From the NCBI GenBank assembly GCA_043820875.1, contig JBDRDI010000039.1:1-58043 (forward strand): a DNA stretch of 58,043 nt, in the 5' to 3' direction. The DNA comes from JBDRDI01 sp043820875. Lineage in GTDB: Bacteria > Patescibacteriota > Patescibacteriia > Patescibacteriales > UBA12075. Positions 18,323 through 25,867 of the stretch are shown here, piece after piece; positions within the stretch are counted from its first letter, which is position 1; each line of letters begins with the position of its first letter. The notes under the pieces are model-generated. The model worked only from the letters and a program-made list of their open reading frames with translations, made no database searches and had not been told where the DNA came from. The position numbers were made by a program, and so were the translations under genes.

Positions 18323-18430
18323 ATGATGCAAATCTACAAATATAATGCGAATCTACAAATGAATGCGAATTTACGAATACGTGAATTATAATATTTGTAG
18401 ATTCAAATATCATTCGTAGATTTGCATCAT
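18323..18430. repeat. Imperfect 108-bp inverted repeat with three short direct repeats
   Basis: ATGATGCAAATCTAC (18323-18337) pairs exactly with the complement at 18416-18430. The left arm also carries three direct copies of an 18-19 bp unit of the form ATGC-R-AAT-Y-TAC-R-AAT. The element starts right after the hisS stop codon and would fold into a long hairpin in the hisS-rpsU transcript. Confidence 0.75.
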
Positions 18431-18431
18431 G

Positions 18432-19784
18432 CTACGCTTCTTCCGCATCCTTAATTCTTTTATTTATTTCATTATATATTTTTTTGTAATCAACAACTTC
18501 CTGCGTACCGGCTTCCATATCGCGGATAATGATTGTGCCGTCCAATAATTCTTTTTGTCCAAGAATCAAACTGAATCTCGCGCCGAGCGCGTTCGCATCT
18601 TCCAATTGCGCCTTTAAACTATCTTTGGTAAATGATTGGGCAATATTATATCCGGTGCGCCTCATTTCTTCAAAAAGCAGGAATACTTTCTTTCGCGCTC
18701 CTTCGCCAAGCTGGGCGATGAATATTAAATTTTTTCTATTATCCGTAATGGGGATATTACCTTCTTTTATTTTTGCCACCAACCTTTCCACTCCGATGCC
18801 AAAACCGCAAGCAAAAGTCGGCCTTCCTCCCATGTGTTCAATCAACCCGTCATAACGTCCTCCTCCTCCAAAAGAATCTTGTCTTTTTAATTCTCCTTCA
18901 ATCGCTTTCGCCGGCACCACTTCAAAAACGGTCCGATTATAATAATCCAATCCGCGCACAAGAAAAGGATCTAAATTATACGGTATGTTCATTTCATCCA
19001 AATATTCCAATACCCTAATAAAATGGTCGCGACAATCTTCACATAAAAAATCCACAATCTGCGGCGCTCCTTCCGCTACGTTTCGGCATTCATCTTCCTT
19101 ACAATCCAAAAGGCGCAAAGGATTTTTCACAAATCTTCTTTTACAATCATTACACAACTTGGATCTTTTTCCTCTTTCTTTATAAAATTCCACCAATTTT
19201 ATTACATACTCTTCGCGGCACTCTTCGCAGCCGATGCTGTTAATCTGAATCTGGACATCGATCTGCAGTTCTGAAAAAATGTTATAAACGATTAATATCA
19301 ACTGGCTGTCAGCCACCGGTCCTTCTTCACCAAATATGTCAAAATTTATCTGCGAATGCTGTCGATATCTTCCGGCTTGAGGTTTGTCGTGCCTAAAAAC
19401 CGGACCGAACCAATACGTTTTTACCGGCTGTGGTAAATTAAACATTCCTTGTTCAATATACGCTCTCGCTATACCGGGCGTGGCCTCAGGACGCAAAGCA
19501 ACTTTATCACCGCTTTTGTCTATGAATAAATACATTTCTTTGGAAACAATATCCGTTTCTTTGCCGGTTGATTTTTCATATAACTCCAAACGTTCCAAAA
19601 CCGGCGTTGCTATTCCTTTGAATCCATAAACTTCAGCCAAATCATTGGCCTTTTTTGTCACAACGTTCCAGTATTTATATTCATCAAATAAAATATCCTT
19701 CATCCCGCGAAGTCTAAAGAATTTTTTTTCTCTTCTTACGGGAATCTCATTATTGATTTCTTTTTTTATTAATTTTTTTAGCAT
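18432..19784 (-). CDS. hisS: Histidyl-tRNA synthetase
   Basis: Class II aminoacyl-tRNA synthetase charging tRNA-His. The 450-residue length is normal. Visible motifs: motif 2 region LRPEATPGIARAYIE with WFGPVFRHDKPQAGRYRQHSQINFD split across it; the HisRS signature VRGLDYYNRTVFEV; motif 3 ACGFGIGVERL; and a C-terminal anticodon-binding domain from about 355. A Cys-rich insertion (CEEC, LCNDC, NPLRLLDCKEDEC, LCEDC) matches the insertion domain found in many bacterial HisRS. I start at the ATG at 19784; a TTG three codons earlier is possible but weaker. It follows lepB by 30 bp on the same strand. Confidence 0.95.
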   Translation of the reverse strand: MLKKLIKKEINNEIPVRREKKFFRLRGMKDILFDEYKYWNVVTKKANDLAEVYGFKGIATPVLERLELYEKSTGKETDIVSKEMYLFIDKSGDKVALRPEATPGIARAYIEQGMFNLPQPVKTYWFGPVFRHDKPQAGRYRQHSQINFDIFGEEGPVADSQLILIVYNIFSELQIDVQIQINSIGCEECREEYVIKLVEFYKERGKRSKLCNDCKRRFVKNPLRLLDCKEDECRNVAEGAPQIVDFLCEDCRDHFIRVLEYLDEMNIPYNLDPFLVRGLDYYNRTVFEVVPAKAIEGELKRQDSFGGGGRYDGLIEHMGGRPTFACGFGIGVERLVAKIKEGNIPITDNRKNLIFIAQLGEGARKKVFLLFEEMRRTGYNIAQSFTKDSLKAQLEDANALGARFSLILGQKELLDGTIIIRDMEAGTQEVVDYKKIYNEINKRIKDAEEA

Positions 19785-19814
19785 AAAACTCAATAATTAT
19801 ATTCAATGGTTGTA

Positions 19815-20375
19815 TTAATTTCCATATTCAGGTGTTGTAAAAACTTTCATTTCATCAACCGGAAAACCACGAAAGAAAACTCGACCGACAATAAAACTTT
19901 TATTCACCGAACCGAAACTTCGGGAATCTTTTGAAGAATTCCGGTTATCTCCCAAAACATAATATTCATTTTCGCCCAATTTTATTTTTTCCGCCGAGGA
20001 GCTATAGGTTTTTACTCCATCCAAATATTCTTCTTCCAATATAAAACCGTTTTGACTATTACTGTTATATATAATAATATTTCCTTCTTTAATTTGAATT
20101 TCTTCGCCCGGCAAGCCAATCAGTCTTTTAATAAAATATTCCTGCGGATCTTTCGGATAGCGAAAAACAATAATGTCTCCTCTCTCCGGCGCGTTGAAAC
20201 GATATGAAAGTTCATCAATAATCAAATATTCGCGGTCATGGAAATTCGGTTCCATGGATTTACCATTTACATAAAACGGCTGAATCAAAAAATATCTAAC
20301 CGGAATAATGATTGCCAAAGAAACAACCACTATCTTTGATAATTCAAGTATAAAAAAGAAAATTTTCTTAAACAT
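19815..20375 (-). CDS. lepB: Signal peptidase I
   Basis: Membrane serine protease that removes signal peptides from exported proteins. From the ATG at 20375 the 186-aa product has one membrane anchor (about 5-30), box B with the catalytic serine (GKSMEP, Ser40), box D with the catalytic lysine (FIKRLIGLPGE, Lys83), and box E GDNRNSSKDSR near residue 145. All catalytic elements are intact, and one anchor with a short ectodomain resembles the Gram-positive SipS type. Given how many exported proteins surround it, it is the obvious processing enzyme for their signal peptides. It is divergent from the LCP gene and probably heads the transcript lepB-hisS-rpsU-yqeY. Confidence 0.94.
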   Translation of the reverse strand: MFKKIFFFILELSKIVVVSLAIIIPVRYFLIQPFYVNGKSMEPNFHDREYLIIDELSYRFNAPERGDIIVFRYPKDPQEYFIKRLIGLPGEEIQIKEGNIIIYNSNSQNGFILEEEYLDGVKTYSSSAEKIKLGENEYYVLGDNRNSSKDSRSFGSVNKSFIVGRVFFRGFPVDEMKVFTTPEYGN

Positions 20376-20478
20376 ATAAAATAACAAAAAAATAAAAAAT
20401 TAAAATAAGCAACTGTTGTTTTACTGCTATTTTAACAGATTATTTGGTTTATTTTGATAAATAATCAACTTATATAGA

Positions 20479-20507
20479 ATAATAACATTTAATTTTAAAA
20501 AAATCAA
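20479..20507 (-). promoter_or_regulatory. Putative sigma70 promoter for lepB operon
   Basis: On the minus strand TTGATT (20507-20502) and TATTAT (20484-20479) are 17 bases apart. The predicted start is near 20472, leaving a leader of about 97 nt before lepB. It is back-to-back with the stronger plus-strand promoter at 20523-20551. Confidence 0.42.
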
Positions 20508-20522
20508 ATGTAAAATTTTTCA

Positions 20523-20551
20523 TTGCCAAAACAAAAAATCCCTTGTATAAT
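20523..20551 (+). promoter_or_regulatory. Sigma70 promoter for the LCP-der-pth run
   Basis: TTGCCA at 20523-20528, a 17-base spacer, and a perfect TATAAT at 20546-20551. The expected start is near 20558, about 50 nt before the LCP start codon. This is among the best promoter matches in the window. Confidence 0.7.
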
Positions 20552-20608
20552 CAAGATATAAAAATTACAAAAATATCTCGCTTAAAAAAGCGGTGTTTTA
20601 TTGTTTAA

Positions 20609-22132
20609 ATGATTGATATAAACAACAAAAAAAAGAATCTTGACTCAATTGGCGCGACTTTGCGTGAAACAGTTGCGGACGAAATTGAAATAATAGATTT
20701 AAAAATAAAAAGAAAAAAAAGCGGACTATCAAGAATCGCCGGATATTTTTCTATTTTTCTCATAATCTCACTTTTCTTTTTCGGCAACCGAATGTCAATC
20801 TCTGAAAACTCATCTTCGTCTTCTTCTTGGTTTTATAATCTGCCGATTGTCAAACAAATCAAACAACTGGCGCTTAGTTCGGAAACTAAATTAAAAGGAG
20901 AAAAATATGACAGGATTAATATTCTTCTTTTGGGCATGGGCGGCAGACAACATGAAGGCGGATATTTGACAGACACTATTATGCTTGCCAGTTTGGAACC
21001 GTCAACAAAAAAAATCGCGCTCGTTTCCATACCGCGCGATTTGGACATGCCCATGGAGAACAGCGGCTGGCAAAAAATCAACAGCGTCAACGCCTACGCG
21101 GAAATGGAAAATCCCGGAAGCGGCGGCATGGCTGTGAGCCAAGCCGTAAGCGACCTTTTGGACCTTCCGATTGATTATTACGTACGAATTGACTTTGAGG
21201 GCTTTATAAATATAATCAATCTTGTTGACGGAATAGGGGTAATGGTAGACAATACTTTAAACGATTATGAATATCCGATCATGGGCAGAGAAACAGCGGA
21301 AGACTACTCTTCCAGATTTGAACATTTGTATATTGAAGCCGGATGGCAGGAGATGGATGGCGAACTGGCTTTAAAATATGCTCGGTCGCGCCATGGCGGC
21401 AGCGGCGAAGGTTCTGACTTTGCGCGCGCGCGACGTCAGCAAAAAATATTGCTGGCCGTAAAAACAGAACTTTTAAACGCCAAAAATCTTCTTAAGCCAA
21501 AGATGCTCTCAGATATTGTCGGCGAATTAAACGAACACGTCAGCACCAATTTAAAAGTTTGGGAGATGCTAAAGTTATGGGACATGTTCAAAGATATTCA
21601 AAAAGAAAATATTACCAATAAAGTATTGGACAACAGTGCCAACAGCCTTCTGATTGAATCAAGAAATGAAAACGGTGCTTATGTTCTTTTACCAAGAAGC
21701 GGAGACTTCGCGGAAATTCAATATTTTGTAAATAATGTTTTTTCCGATGCGCCAAAGGAACAAAAAACCATAGTCGCGAAAGAAAAGTCATCCATAGAGG
21801 TGCGCAACGGCACATGGATCAACGGCTTGGCATCCAGGGTTTCCATGGATTTGGAAAAATACGGTTTTACCGTGGTGCGCATCGGCAATAGCAGTCGGCA
21901 AAATTTCCAAAAATCGGTAATTTATGATTTAACTTACGGCGAAAAAGCCGAGTCTTTGGAAATTCTTAAAGCAAAAACAAACGCCAATGTATCTCTGGAA
22001 TTGCCTGAGTGGCTGGCTGAAGATATTAAACAAGAAGTGTCAAAAGAATTCTCTCCGATACAACCTGATTTTATATTGGTACTCGGTCAAGACGCTGACG
22101 CAACCTCTTCCGGAGAGGAAAATAAAGAGTAA
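20609..22132 (+). CDS. LytR-CpsA-Psr (LCP) family protein with LytR_C domain
   Basis: LCP proteins transfer glycopolymers from undecaprenyl carriers to the cell wall or other acceptors. The 507-residue protein has a cytoplasmic N-terminus, one membrane helix (about 43-59), an LCP catalytic domain (about 98-270) with RINILLLGMGGR, the aspartate segment TDTIMLASLEPSTKKIALVSIPRDL and the conserved basic segment SDFARARRQQKIL, and a C-terminal LytR_C domain (about 392-495) opening with SSIEVRNGTWINGLASRVSMDLEKYGF. The Arg/Asp residues that bind pyrophosphate and Mg are present. It ends 5 bp before der and has its own promoter. With the O-antigen-ligase-like protein at 56473 it suggests that glycopolymers are attached to this cell's surface. 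Confidence 0.9.
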   Translation: MIDINNKKKNLDSIGATLRETVADEIEIIDLKIKRKKSGLSRIAGYFSIFLIISLFFFGNRMSISENSSSSSSWFYNLPIVKQIKQLALSSETKLKGEKYDRINILLLGMGGRQHEGGYLTDTIMLASLEPSTKKIALVSIPRDLDMPMENSGWQKINSVNAYAEMENPGSGGMAVSQAVSDLLDLPIDYYVRIDFEGFINIINLVDGIGVMVDNTLNDYEYPIMGRETAEDYSSRFEHLYIEAGWQEMDGELALKYARSRHGGSGEGSDFARARRQQKILLAVKTELLNAKNLLKPKMLSDIVGELNEHVSTNLKVWEMLKLWDMFKDIQKENITNKVLDNSANSLLIESRNENGAYVLLPRSGDFAEIQYFVNNVFSDAPKEQKTIVAKEKSSIEVRNGTWINGLASRVSMDLEKYGFTVVRIGNSSRQNFQKSVIYDLTYGEKAESLEILKAKTNANVSLELPEWLAEDIKQEVSKEFSPIQPDFILVLGQDADATSSGEENKE

Positions 22133-22137
22133 ATAAT

Positions 22138-23598
22138 ATGACAACAAAAAAACAAAAACCTCTCGTCATAATCTTCGGCCGGACAAACGTTGGCAAATCC
22201 ACTCTTTTTAACTGCTTAGTCGGTAAAAATCGGGCCCTTGTCTCCCCGATTGAAGGCACAACACGCGATAGTAACATCGGCGAGGTGGAATGGGGTGATT
22301 TTATTTTTCACATTGTTGACACCGGCGGAATCATGGACATAAAAAAATTAAAAAGAAAAATAATTGGAAATAGTATTGACGACCTGGTTCAAAGACAAGC
22401 CCGCGATTATATTTTGCGGGCGGATTTAATATTATTTTTGGTTGACACCGTTGATGGCACATTGCCACAAGATAAAGAAATGGTTATGGAACTGAAAAAA
22501 ATTCTTTCCGGAGTGGAAAAAAGCAAGCGACCGGAAATAATATTAACAGCGAACAAGGCGGACAGTCCAAAACTCCGAAAAGAAATCGCGGAATTTAATA
22601 AATTGTCGCTTGGCGAACCACTGGCGATTTCCGCCACAACCGGTTCAGGCACCGGTGACTTGTTGGATTTGGTAAATAAAAAAATAAAAAAGCGCGGTTT
22701 TAAAAAAAATTCAATAAAAAAAGAAGAAGATTCAAAAGAAAAATTAAATAACAAAATTCGCGTTTGCATTTTGGGTAAACCGAATGTTGGGAAATCAAGC
22801 TTGATTAATGCCATATTGGATGAAGAAAGAATTATAGTAAGTGATGTTCCACACACCACCCGAGAACCGCAGGATATTTTTATCAATTATCAAAACAAGG
22901 ATATCTCTTTGGTGGACACGGCCGGCATCAGCCGCGAAGAGCAGAAGAGCAGAAGAAACAAAAAAGGGAAAGAAGCACTGACAAAACAAAGTATTGAAAG
23001 ATCTTTAAAAGCGCTCTATCGTGCCGATGTCTGTTTATTTATGATTAATATTTACGAAGGAATCACGCGCCAAGACGCGAGAATAATCGAAGAAATTATT
23101 GAACGAAATATCAGTATGATTATTGTCGCCAATAAATGGGACTTGGTGGAAGAAAAAGATACCGAAGTTTTTAAAAAAGAAATTTATGCCCGCTTCCCTT
23201 TTTGCCAATGGGCGCCAATCCAATTCGTTTCCGCCAAAACCGGCAGTAAGGTTGATAAAATATTGGATTTGGTTTTGGAAGTTGCCGAAGCGCGCAAAAC
23301 CGAAATCAGCGCAAACGGTTTGAGCAAATTTTTAAACAAAATAGTAAAGTGGCACAAGCCTGCCAAAGCCAAGGGTATAAAACATCCGCACATCTACGAA
23401 CTCGCGCAAGAAAGATCAAGCCCGCCCATATTCAAAATACGCATCGGCGCGAAAGATACCATCCATTTTTCTTATTTACGTTTTATTGAAAACAGATTGA
23501 GGGAAAAATTTGGATTTATTGGCGCGCCAATTAAAATTTACGTTGAAAAAAATAAACAAATACACGGAAAAACGGATAAAAAAATTAAAAATAAATAA
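22138..23598 (+). CDS. der: Ribosome-assembly GTPase Der (EngA)
   Basis: Double GTPase needed for 50S subunit assembly. The first G domain has GRTNVGKST (11-19), DTGGI and NKAD; the second has GKPNVGKSS, DTAGI and NKWD; a C-terminal KH-like domain starts near residue 375 (SANGLSKFLNKIVKWHKPA). At 486 aa it is longer than the usual 435-490 lower range, mainly through a Lys-rich linker between the two G domains (KKRGFKKNSIKKEEDSKEK) and a basic tail. In G1 the usual P is T (GRTNVGKS), a mild change. The ATG is 5 bp after the LCP stop and the stop is 4 bp before pth, so the three genes look cotranscribed. Confidence 0.95.
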   Translation: MTTKKQKPLVIIFGRTNVGKSTLFNCLVGKNRALVSPIEGTTRDSNIGEVEWGDFIFHIVDTGGIMDIKKLKRKIIGNSIDDLVQRQARDYILRADLILFLVDTVDGTLPQDKEMVMELKKILSGVEKSKRPEIILTANKADSPKLRKEIAEFNKLSLGEPLAISATTGSGTGDLLDLVNKKIKKRGFKKNSIKKEEDSKEKLNNKIRVCILGKPNVGKSSLINAILDEERIIVSDVPHTTREPQDIFINYQNKDISLVDTAGISREEQKSRRNKKGKEALTKQSIERSLKALYRADVCLFMINIYEGITRQDARIIEEIIERNISMIIVANKWDLVEEKDTEVFKKEIYARFPFCQWAPIQFVSAKTGSKVDKILDLVLEVAEARKTEISANGLSKFLNKIVKWHKPAKAKGIKHPHIYELAQERSSPPIFKIRIGAKDTIHFSYLRFIENRLREKFGFIGAPIKIYVEKNKQIHGKTDKKIKNK

Positions 23599-23602
23599 AA
23601 AT

Positions 23603-24139
23603 ATGCGTTTAATTATTGGCCTGGGCAACCCTGGCGAAAAATATACAAACACACGGCATAATTCCGGATTTATAATTCTGGACAAAATCGCTTTGGCGCG
23701 AGGACTCGTTTGGAAATTTAATAAAAAATTCAATGCCGAAATCTGCGAAGACGGAGAAATAATTTTTATGAAAGGAGCAACTTTCATGAACGACTCCGGA
23801 CAAGCTGTGCGTGCAATAATGGATTATTATAAATTAATTCCAAAGAAACTCGGACTAATTGCCAAAAAGGAAAGCGATCTCTCCCAAATTTTAACCGTTA
23901 TTCATGATGATCTGGACATTGAATTTGGAAAAATAAAAGAATCAATAAATTCAGGTTCAGCCGGACACAGAGGTGTGGGGTCAATCATCGCACATCTTAA
24001 AACCAAAAACTTCCGACGCCTGCGAATCGGAATCAAAACCGATAATCAAAAAAACATTCCGGCAGATAAATATGTTTTGCAAAAATTCAATAAAGAGGAA
24101 TTGGGAGTGATTGATTCGTTGGAAGTGAAACTATCGTAA
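23603..24139 (+). CDS. pth: Peptidyl-tRNA hydrolase
   Basis: Frees tRNA from peptidyl-tRNAs dropped by ribosomes. The 178-residue protein begins MRLIIGLGNPGEKYTNTRHN with the catalytic His19, and has FMNDSGQAV, the HDDLDIEFG Asp and GHRGVGSI, all family signatures. Compared with typical Pth there is an insertion of about 14 residues (LIPKKLGLIAKKESDL) before the conserved HDDL strand. I start at 23603: upstream in-frame sequence belongs to the der reading region in another frame, and the family N-terminus begins exactly here. A TIR-bounded repeat element begins one base after the stop codon, so any original terminator has been displaced or replaced. Confidence 0.94.
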   Translation: MRLIIGLGNPGEKYTNTRHNSGFIILDKIALARGLVWKFNKKFNAEICEDGEIIFMKGATFMNDSGQAVRAIMDYYKLIPKKLGLIAKKESDLSQILTVIHDDLDIEFGKIKESINSGSAGHRGVGSIIAHLKTKNFRRLRIGIKTDNQKNIPADKYVLQKFNKEELGVIDSLEVKLS

Positions 24140-24140
24140 A

Positions 24141-24394
24141 TTGTCATTCCGAATCCCCGTGCCGTAGCGGGGTGAGGAATCGCTTCGACTTTTTAGTCGC
24201 ACAAATCTCTGTATAAATCATCCACGCAAGGATTGGATGAGGTAACCAATCTTTTATTTTCGCGTTTTTCTCTTTCGCCTTGTCAAAGGGATTCCTCACC
24301 CCGCAAAAACTTTATCCAAAATTATTTCATTAAAATAATTTTATTAGTTTTTGTGTTAATAGATAAAACACCCTTGCGGGGTTCGGAATGACAA
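24141..24394. mobile_element. MITE-like element, family D, 254 bp
   Basis: Terminal inverted repeats: TTGTCATTCCGAATCCCC on the left, and GGGTTCGGAATGACAA (with one base slip) on the right. Internal inverted arms GCGGGGTGAGGAATC and GGATTCCTCACCCCG are nested inside. No ORF is present. A second copy lies at 53561-53758, with an isolated half-end at 53529-53550. The middle parts differ while the ends are kept, as expected for a non-autonomous transposable element. Confidence 0.75.
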
Positions 24395-24401
24395 TATAAA
24401 G

Positions 24402-24435
24402 AAAGGCCAATCGCGCTTCGCGCGATTGGCCTTTT
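24402..24435. terminator. Rho-independent terminator, bidirectional
   Basis: AAAGGCCAATCGCGC, a TTC loop, and GCGCGATTGGCCTTTT form a 15-bp GC-rich stem with A/T tails on each side. It serves the convergent pair formed by the pth run (plus) and the helical-repeat gene (minus). Confidence 0.85.
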
Positions 24436-24469
24436 GTGAACTTGTGAACTCGTTTTTGAGCTCTTTATG

Positions 24470-25510
24470 TTATGTCTTTATATCTTCTTTCAGCTCTCTC
24501 ACCTTCTTGGCAAAGATTTTTTGCATTTCAGACGGCAAGTCAAGTTTCCCTCGCAGAACCAAAATGAACCAATCGGGCACGCTACGCGCGTCTACACTTT
24601 CTATGAGAATAGCAACACATCTTATTGCCAAAAACCGTAAGTGGCCGGTGTCAGCTTCACAATAATCTTTAAGCCGAACCATGTCCGTGATACTTGAAAG
24701 AATTTCATTCATACGAGCTGCCAGAAGATCTCTTTCCGTGCCCCGACCATGGCTAGCATTCTGCCAGTATTTTTCAAGCTCGTCTAAACTCATGACGCCT
24801 GACAATGCTCCAGCCATAACAGCTCTTGCAAAAGCTATTTTTTCCTCATCATCAGGCGTGGCAGAATCAAAATATATTATGGCTTTATCAATATCTCTTG
24901 ACGAAACCTCTTCTATGCGTTTTCTTATTTGAAGCTCCATCTGCGCATCGGAGGAAAAAATCGACTCCAAACATATGAGCTTGTTTATATTATTAATGCT
25001 CGGCAGGGTAGCCGGTAAAATTTCCGCCAAATGAATTTTTGTCAAATTCCTTAAACCATCATGACAATTAGCGGCAAAATAATATTTTATAAGCTTATCT
25101 ACGTCAGTGACATTCTTTAAAAAATCCGGTGTGGATTTTATCATACGAGCTACTATCAACATCCCTAACGAAGAAAATCCCCAATACTCTGAAAATTCAT
25201 ACACATCCTTGTCAGAAAAAACATCCGGCAAGATTTCAGCTATACGAGCTTCTATTAATGCTCTTAAATCATTGTCGCAAGAGTGTTGCCAATATTCAAT
25301 AAGCTTTTTAATATCAGTAACGCGCGACAAGGTTTTCGGAAAAACTTCGACTAGTCTTACCTTTATAGCATGCTCTGTCCCCTGATCAACATTGTTTCGA
25401 TAGCTCATGAGTGTATCTACGCTTGAAGTACGTTGAATCTCTTCTCTGGTTATTATCCCGTTGCGCCTAATAAAGTCATCCAACAAACTCACCAATTTTC
25501 GTTTATTCAT
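24470..25510 (-). CDS. Unrecognised helical tandem-repeat protein
   Basis: A 346-residue soluble protein with no signal peptide or membrane segment. I do not recognise a family. After a short N-terminal helix (MNKRKLVSLLDDFIRRNG) the sequence falls into about eight units of 32-38 residues. Each unit has a first helix of the form D-x-x-K-L-I-x-Y-W (TDIKKLIEYWQHS, TDVDKLIKYYFAA, LDELEKYWQNA) and a second helix of the form L-x-x-L-x-x-A-R-[IM]-x-E-I-L (LRALIEARIAEILPD, LRNLTKIHLAEILPA, RDLLAARMNEILSS). This looks like an alpha-solenoid, so a protein- or nucleic-acid-binding scaffold is plausible. The ATG at 25510 is supported by AGAGAGG six bases upstream; an upstream in-frame extension would translate the structured leader. 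It is isolated on the minus strand, with a terminator at 24402-24435. Confidence 0.8.
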   Translation of the reverse strand: MNKRKLVSLLDDFIRRNGIITREEIQRTSSVDTLMSYRNNVDQGTEHAIKVRLVEVFPKTLSRVTDIKKLIEYWQHSCDNDLRALIEARIAEILPDVFSDKDVYEFSEYWGFSSLGMLIVARMIKSTPDFLKNVTDVDKLIKYYFAANCHDGLRNLTKIHLAEILPATLPSINNINKLICLESIFSSDAQMELQIRKRIEEVSSRDIDKAIIYFDSATPDDEEKIAFARAVMAGALSGVMSLDELEKYWQNASHGRGTERDLLAARMNEILSSITDMVRLKDYCEADTGHLRFLAIRCVAILIESVDARSVPDWFILVLRGKLDLPSEMQKIFAKKVRELKEDIKT

Positions 25511-25562
25511 TTTCTTCCTCTCTTTTTTGCTTGAATATAATTTTTTAATGTTCAATGTTGTT

Positions 25563-25668
25563 GCGTGATTTATATCACGCTCATTTCTCCGCCTAAAAAC
25601 CGGATTGCTCCGATTAAGGCAAGGCAAAATCAAGGAGGGTAGATTTTGCCTTAGCCGCTTTTAAGCGG
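25563..25668 (-). other. Hairpin-rich 5' leader of the helical-repeat gene
   Basis: Four consecutive inverted repeats precede the gene at 24470-25510. Read on the minus strand: CCGCT/AGCGG (25655-25668); AAGGCAAAATC/GATTTTGCCTT with a loop TACCCTCCTT (25621-25652); GCCT/AGGC enclosing CGGA-GCAA-TCCG, a GNRA tetraloop hairpin (25591-25620); and GCGTGAT/ATCACGC (25563-25580). The CCTCC in the second loop could pair with a Shine-Dalgarno sequence. It is a candidate regulatory RNA or a REP-type cluster; I do not recognise a known riboswitch. Confidence 0.5.
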
Positions 25669-25722
25669 AAAAACAGGCATGATAATTGTTTTAAAAACTT
25701 TAGAAAAATTTTATCTCTTATT

Positions 25723-25731
25723 TGCTATAAT
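25723..25731 (+). promoter_or_regulatory. Extended -10 promoter for dprA
   Basis: TGCTATAAT fits the extended -10 form TG-N-TATAAT, without a good -35. The predicted start near 25738 would give a roughly 130-nt leader containing the 73-bp palindrome at 25779-25851. A TATAAT on the other strand overlaps it (25735-25730) and could drive the leader at 25563-25668. Confidence 0.42.
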
Positions 25732-25778
25732 TATAAAGGATTTACCATCTTAACATATTTTAAAAAAATATCAAGAGC

Positions 25779-25851
25779 CCACGGGAAAAATTAATTTTTT
25801 GTAGAGACGGGTTTGAAACCCGTCTCTACAAAAAATTAATTTTTCCCGTGG
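25779..25851. repeat. 73-bp perfect palindrome, family-A core in locus-specific arms
   Basis: The core GTAGAGACGGGTTT-G-complement lies at 25801-25829. The outer arms, CCACGGG followed by an A/T block, pair perfectly with the far side and are unique to this locus. It ends 16 bp before the dprA start codon, inside the presumed leader. Confidence 0.9.
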
Positions 25852-25867
25852 ACAATATCCATGATTT

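Noticed and set aside
25563..25668. Known riboswitch class
   Set aside because: The hairpins do not match any riboswitch consensus I can recall, and the downstream gene has no metabolic role; kept only as a candidate structured leader.
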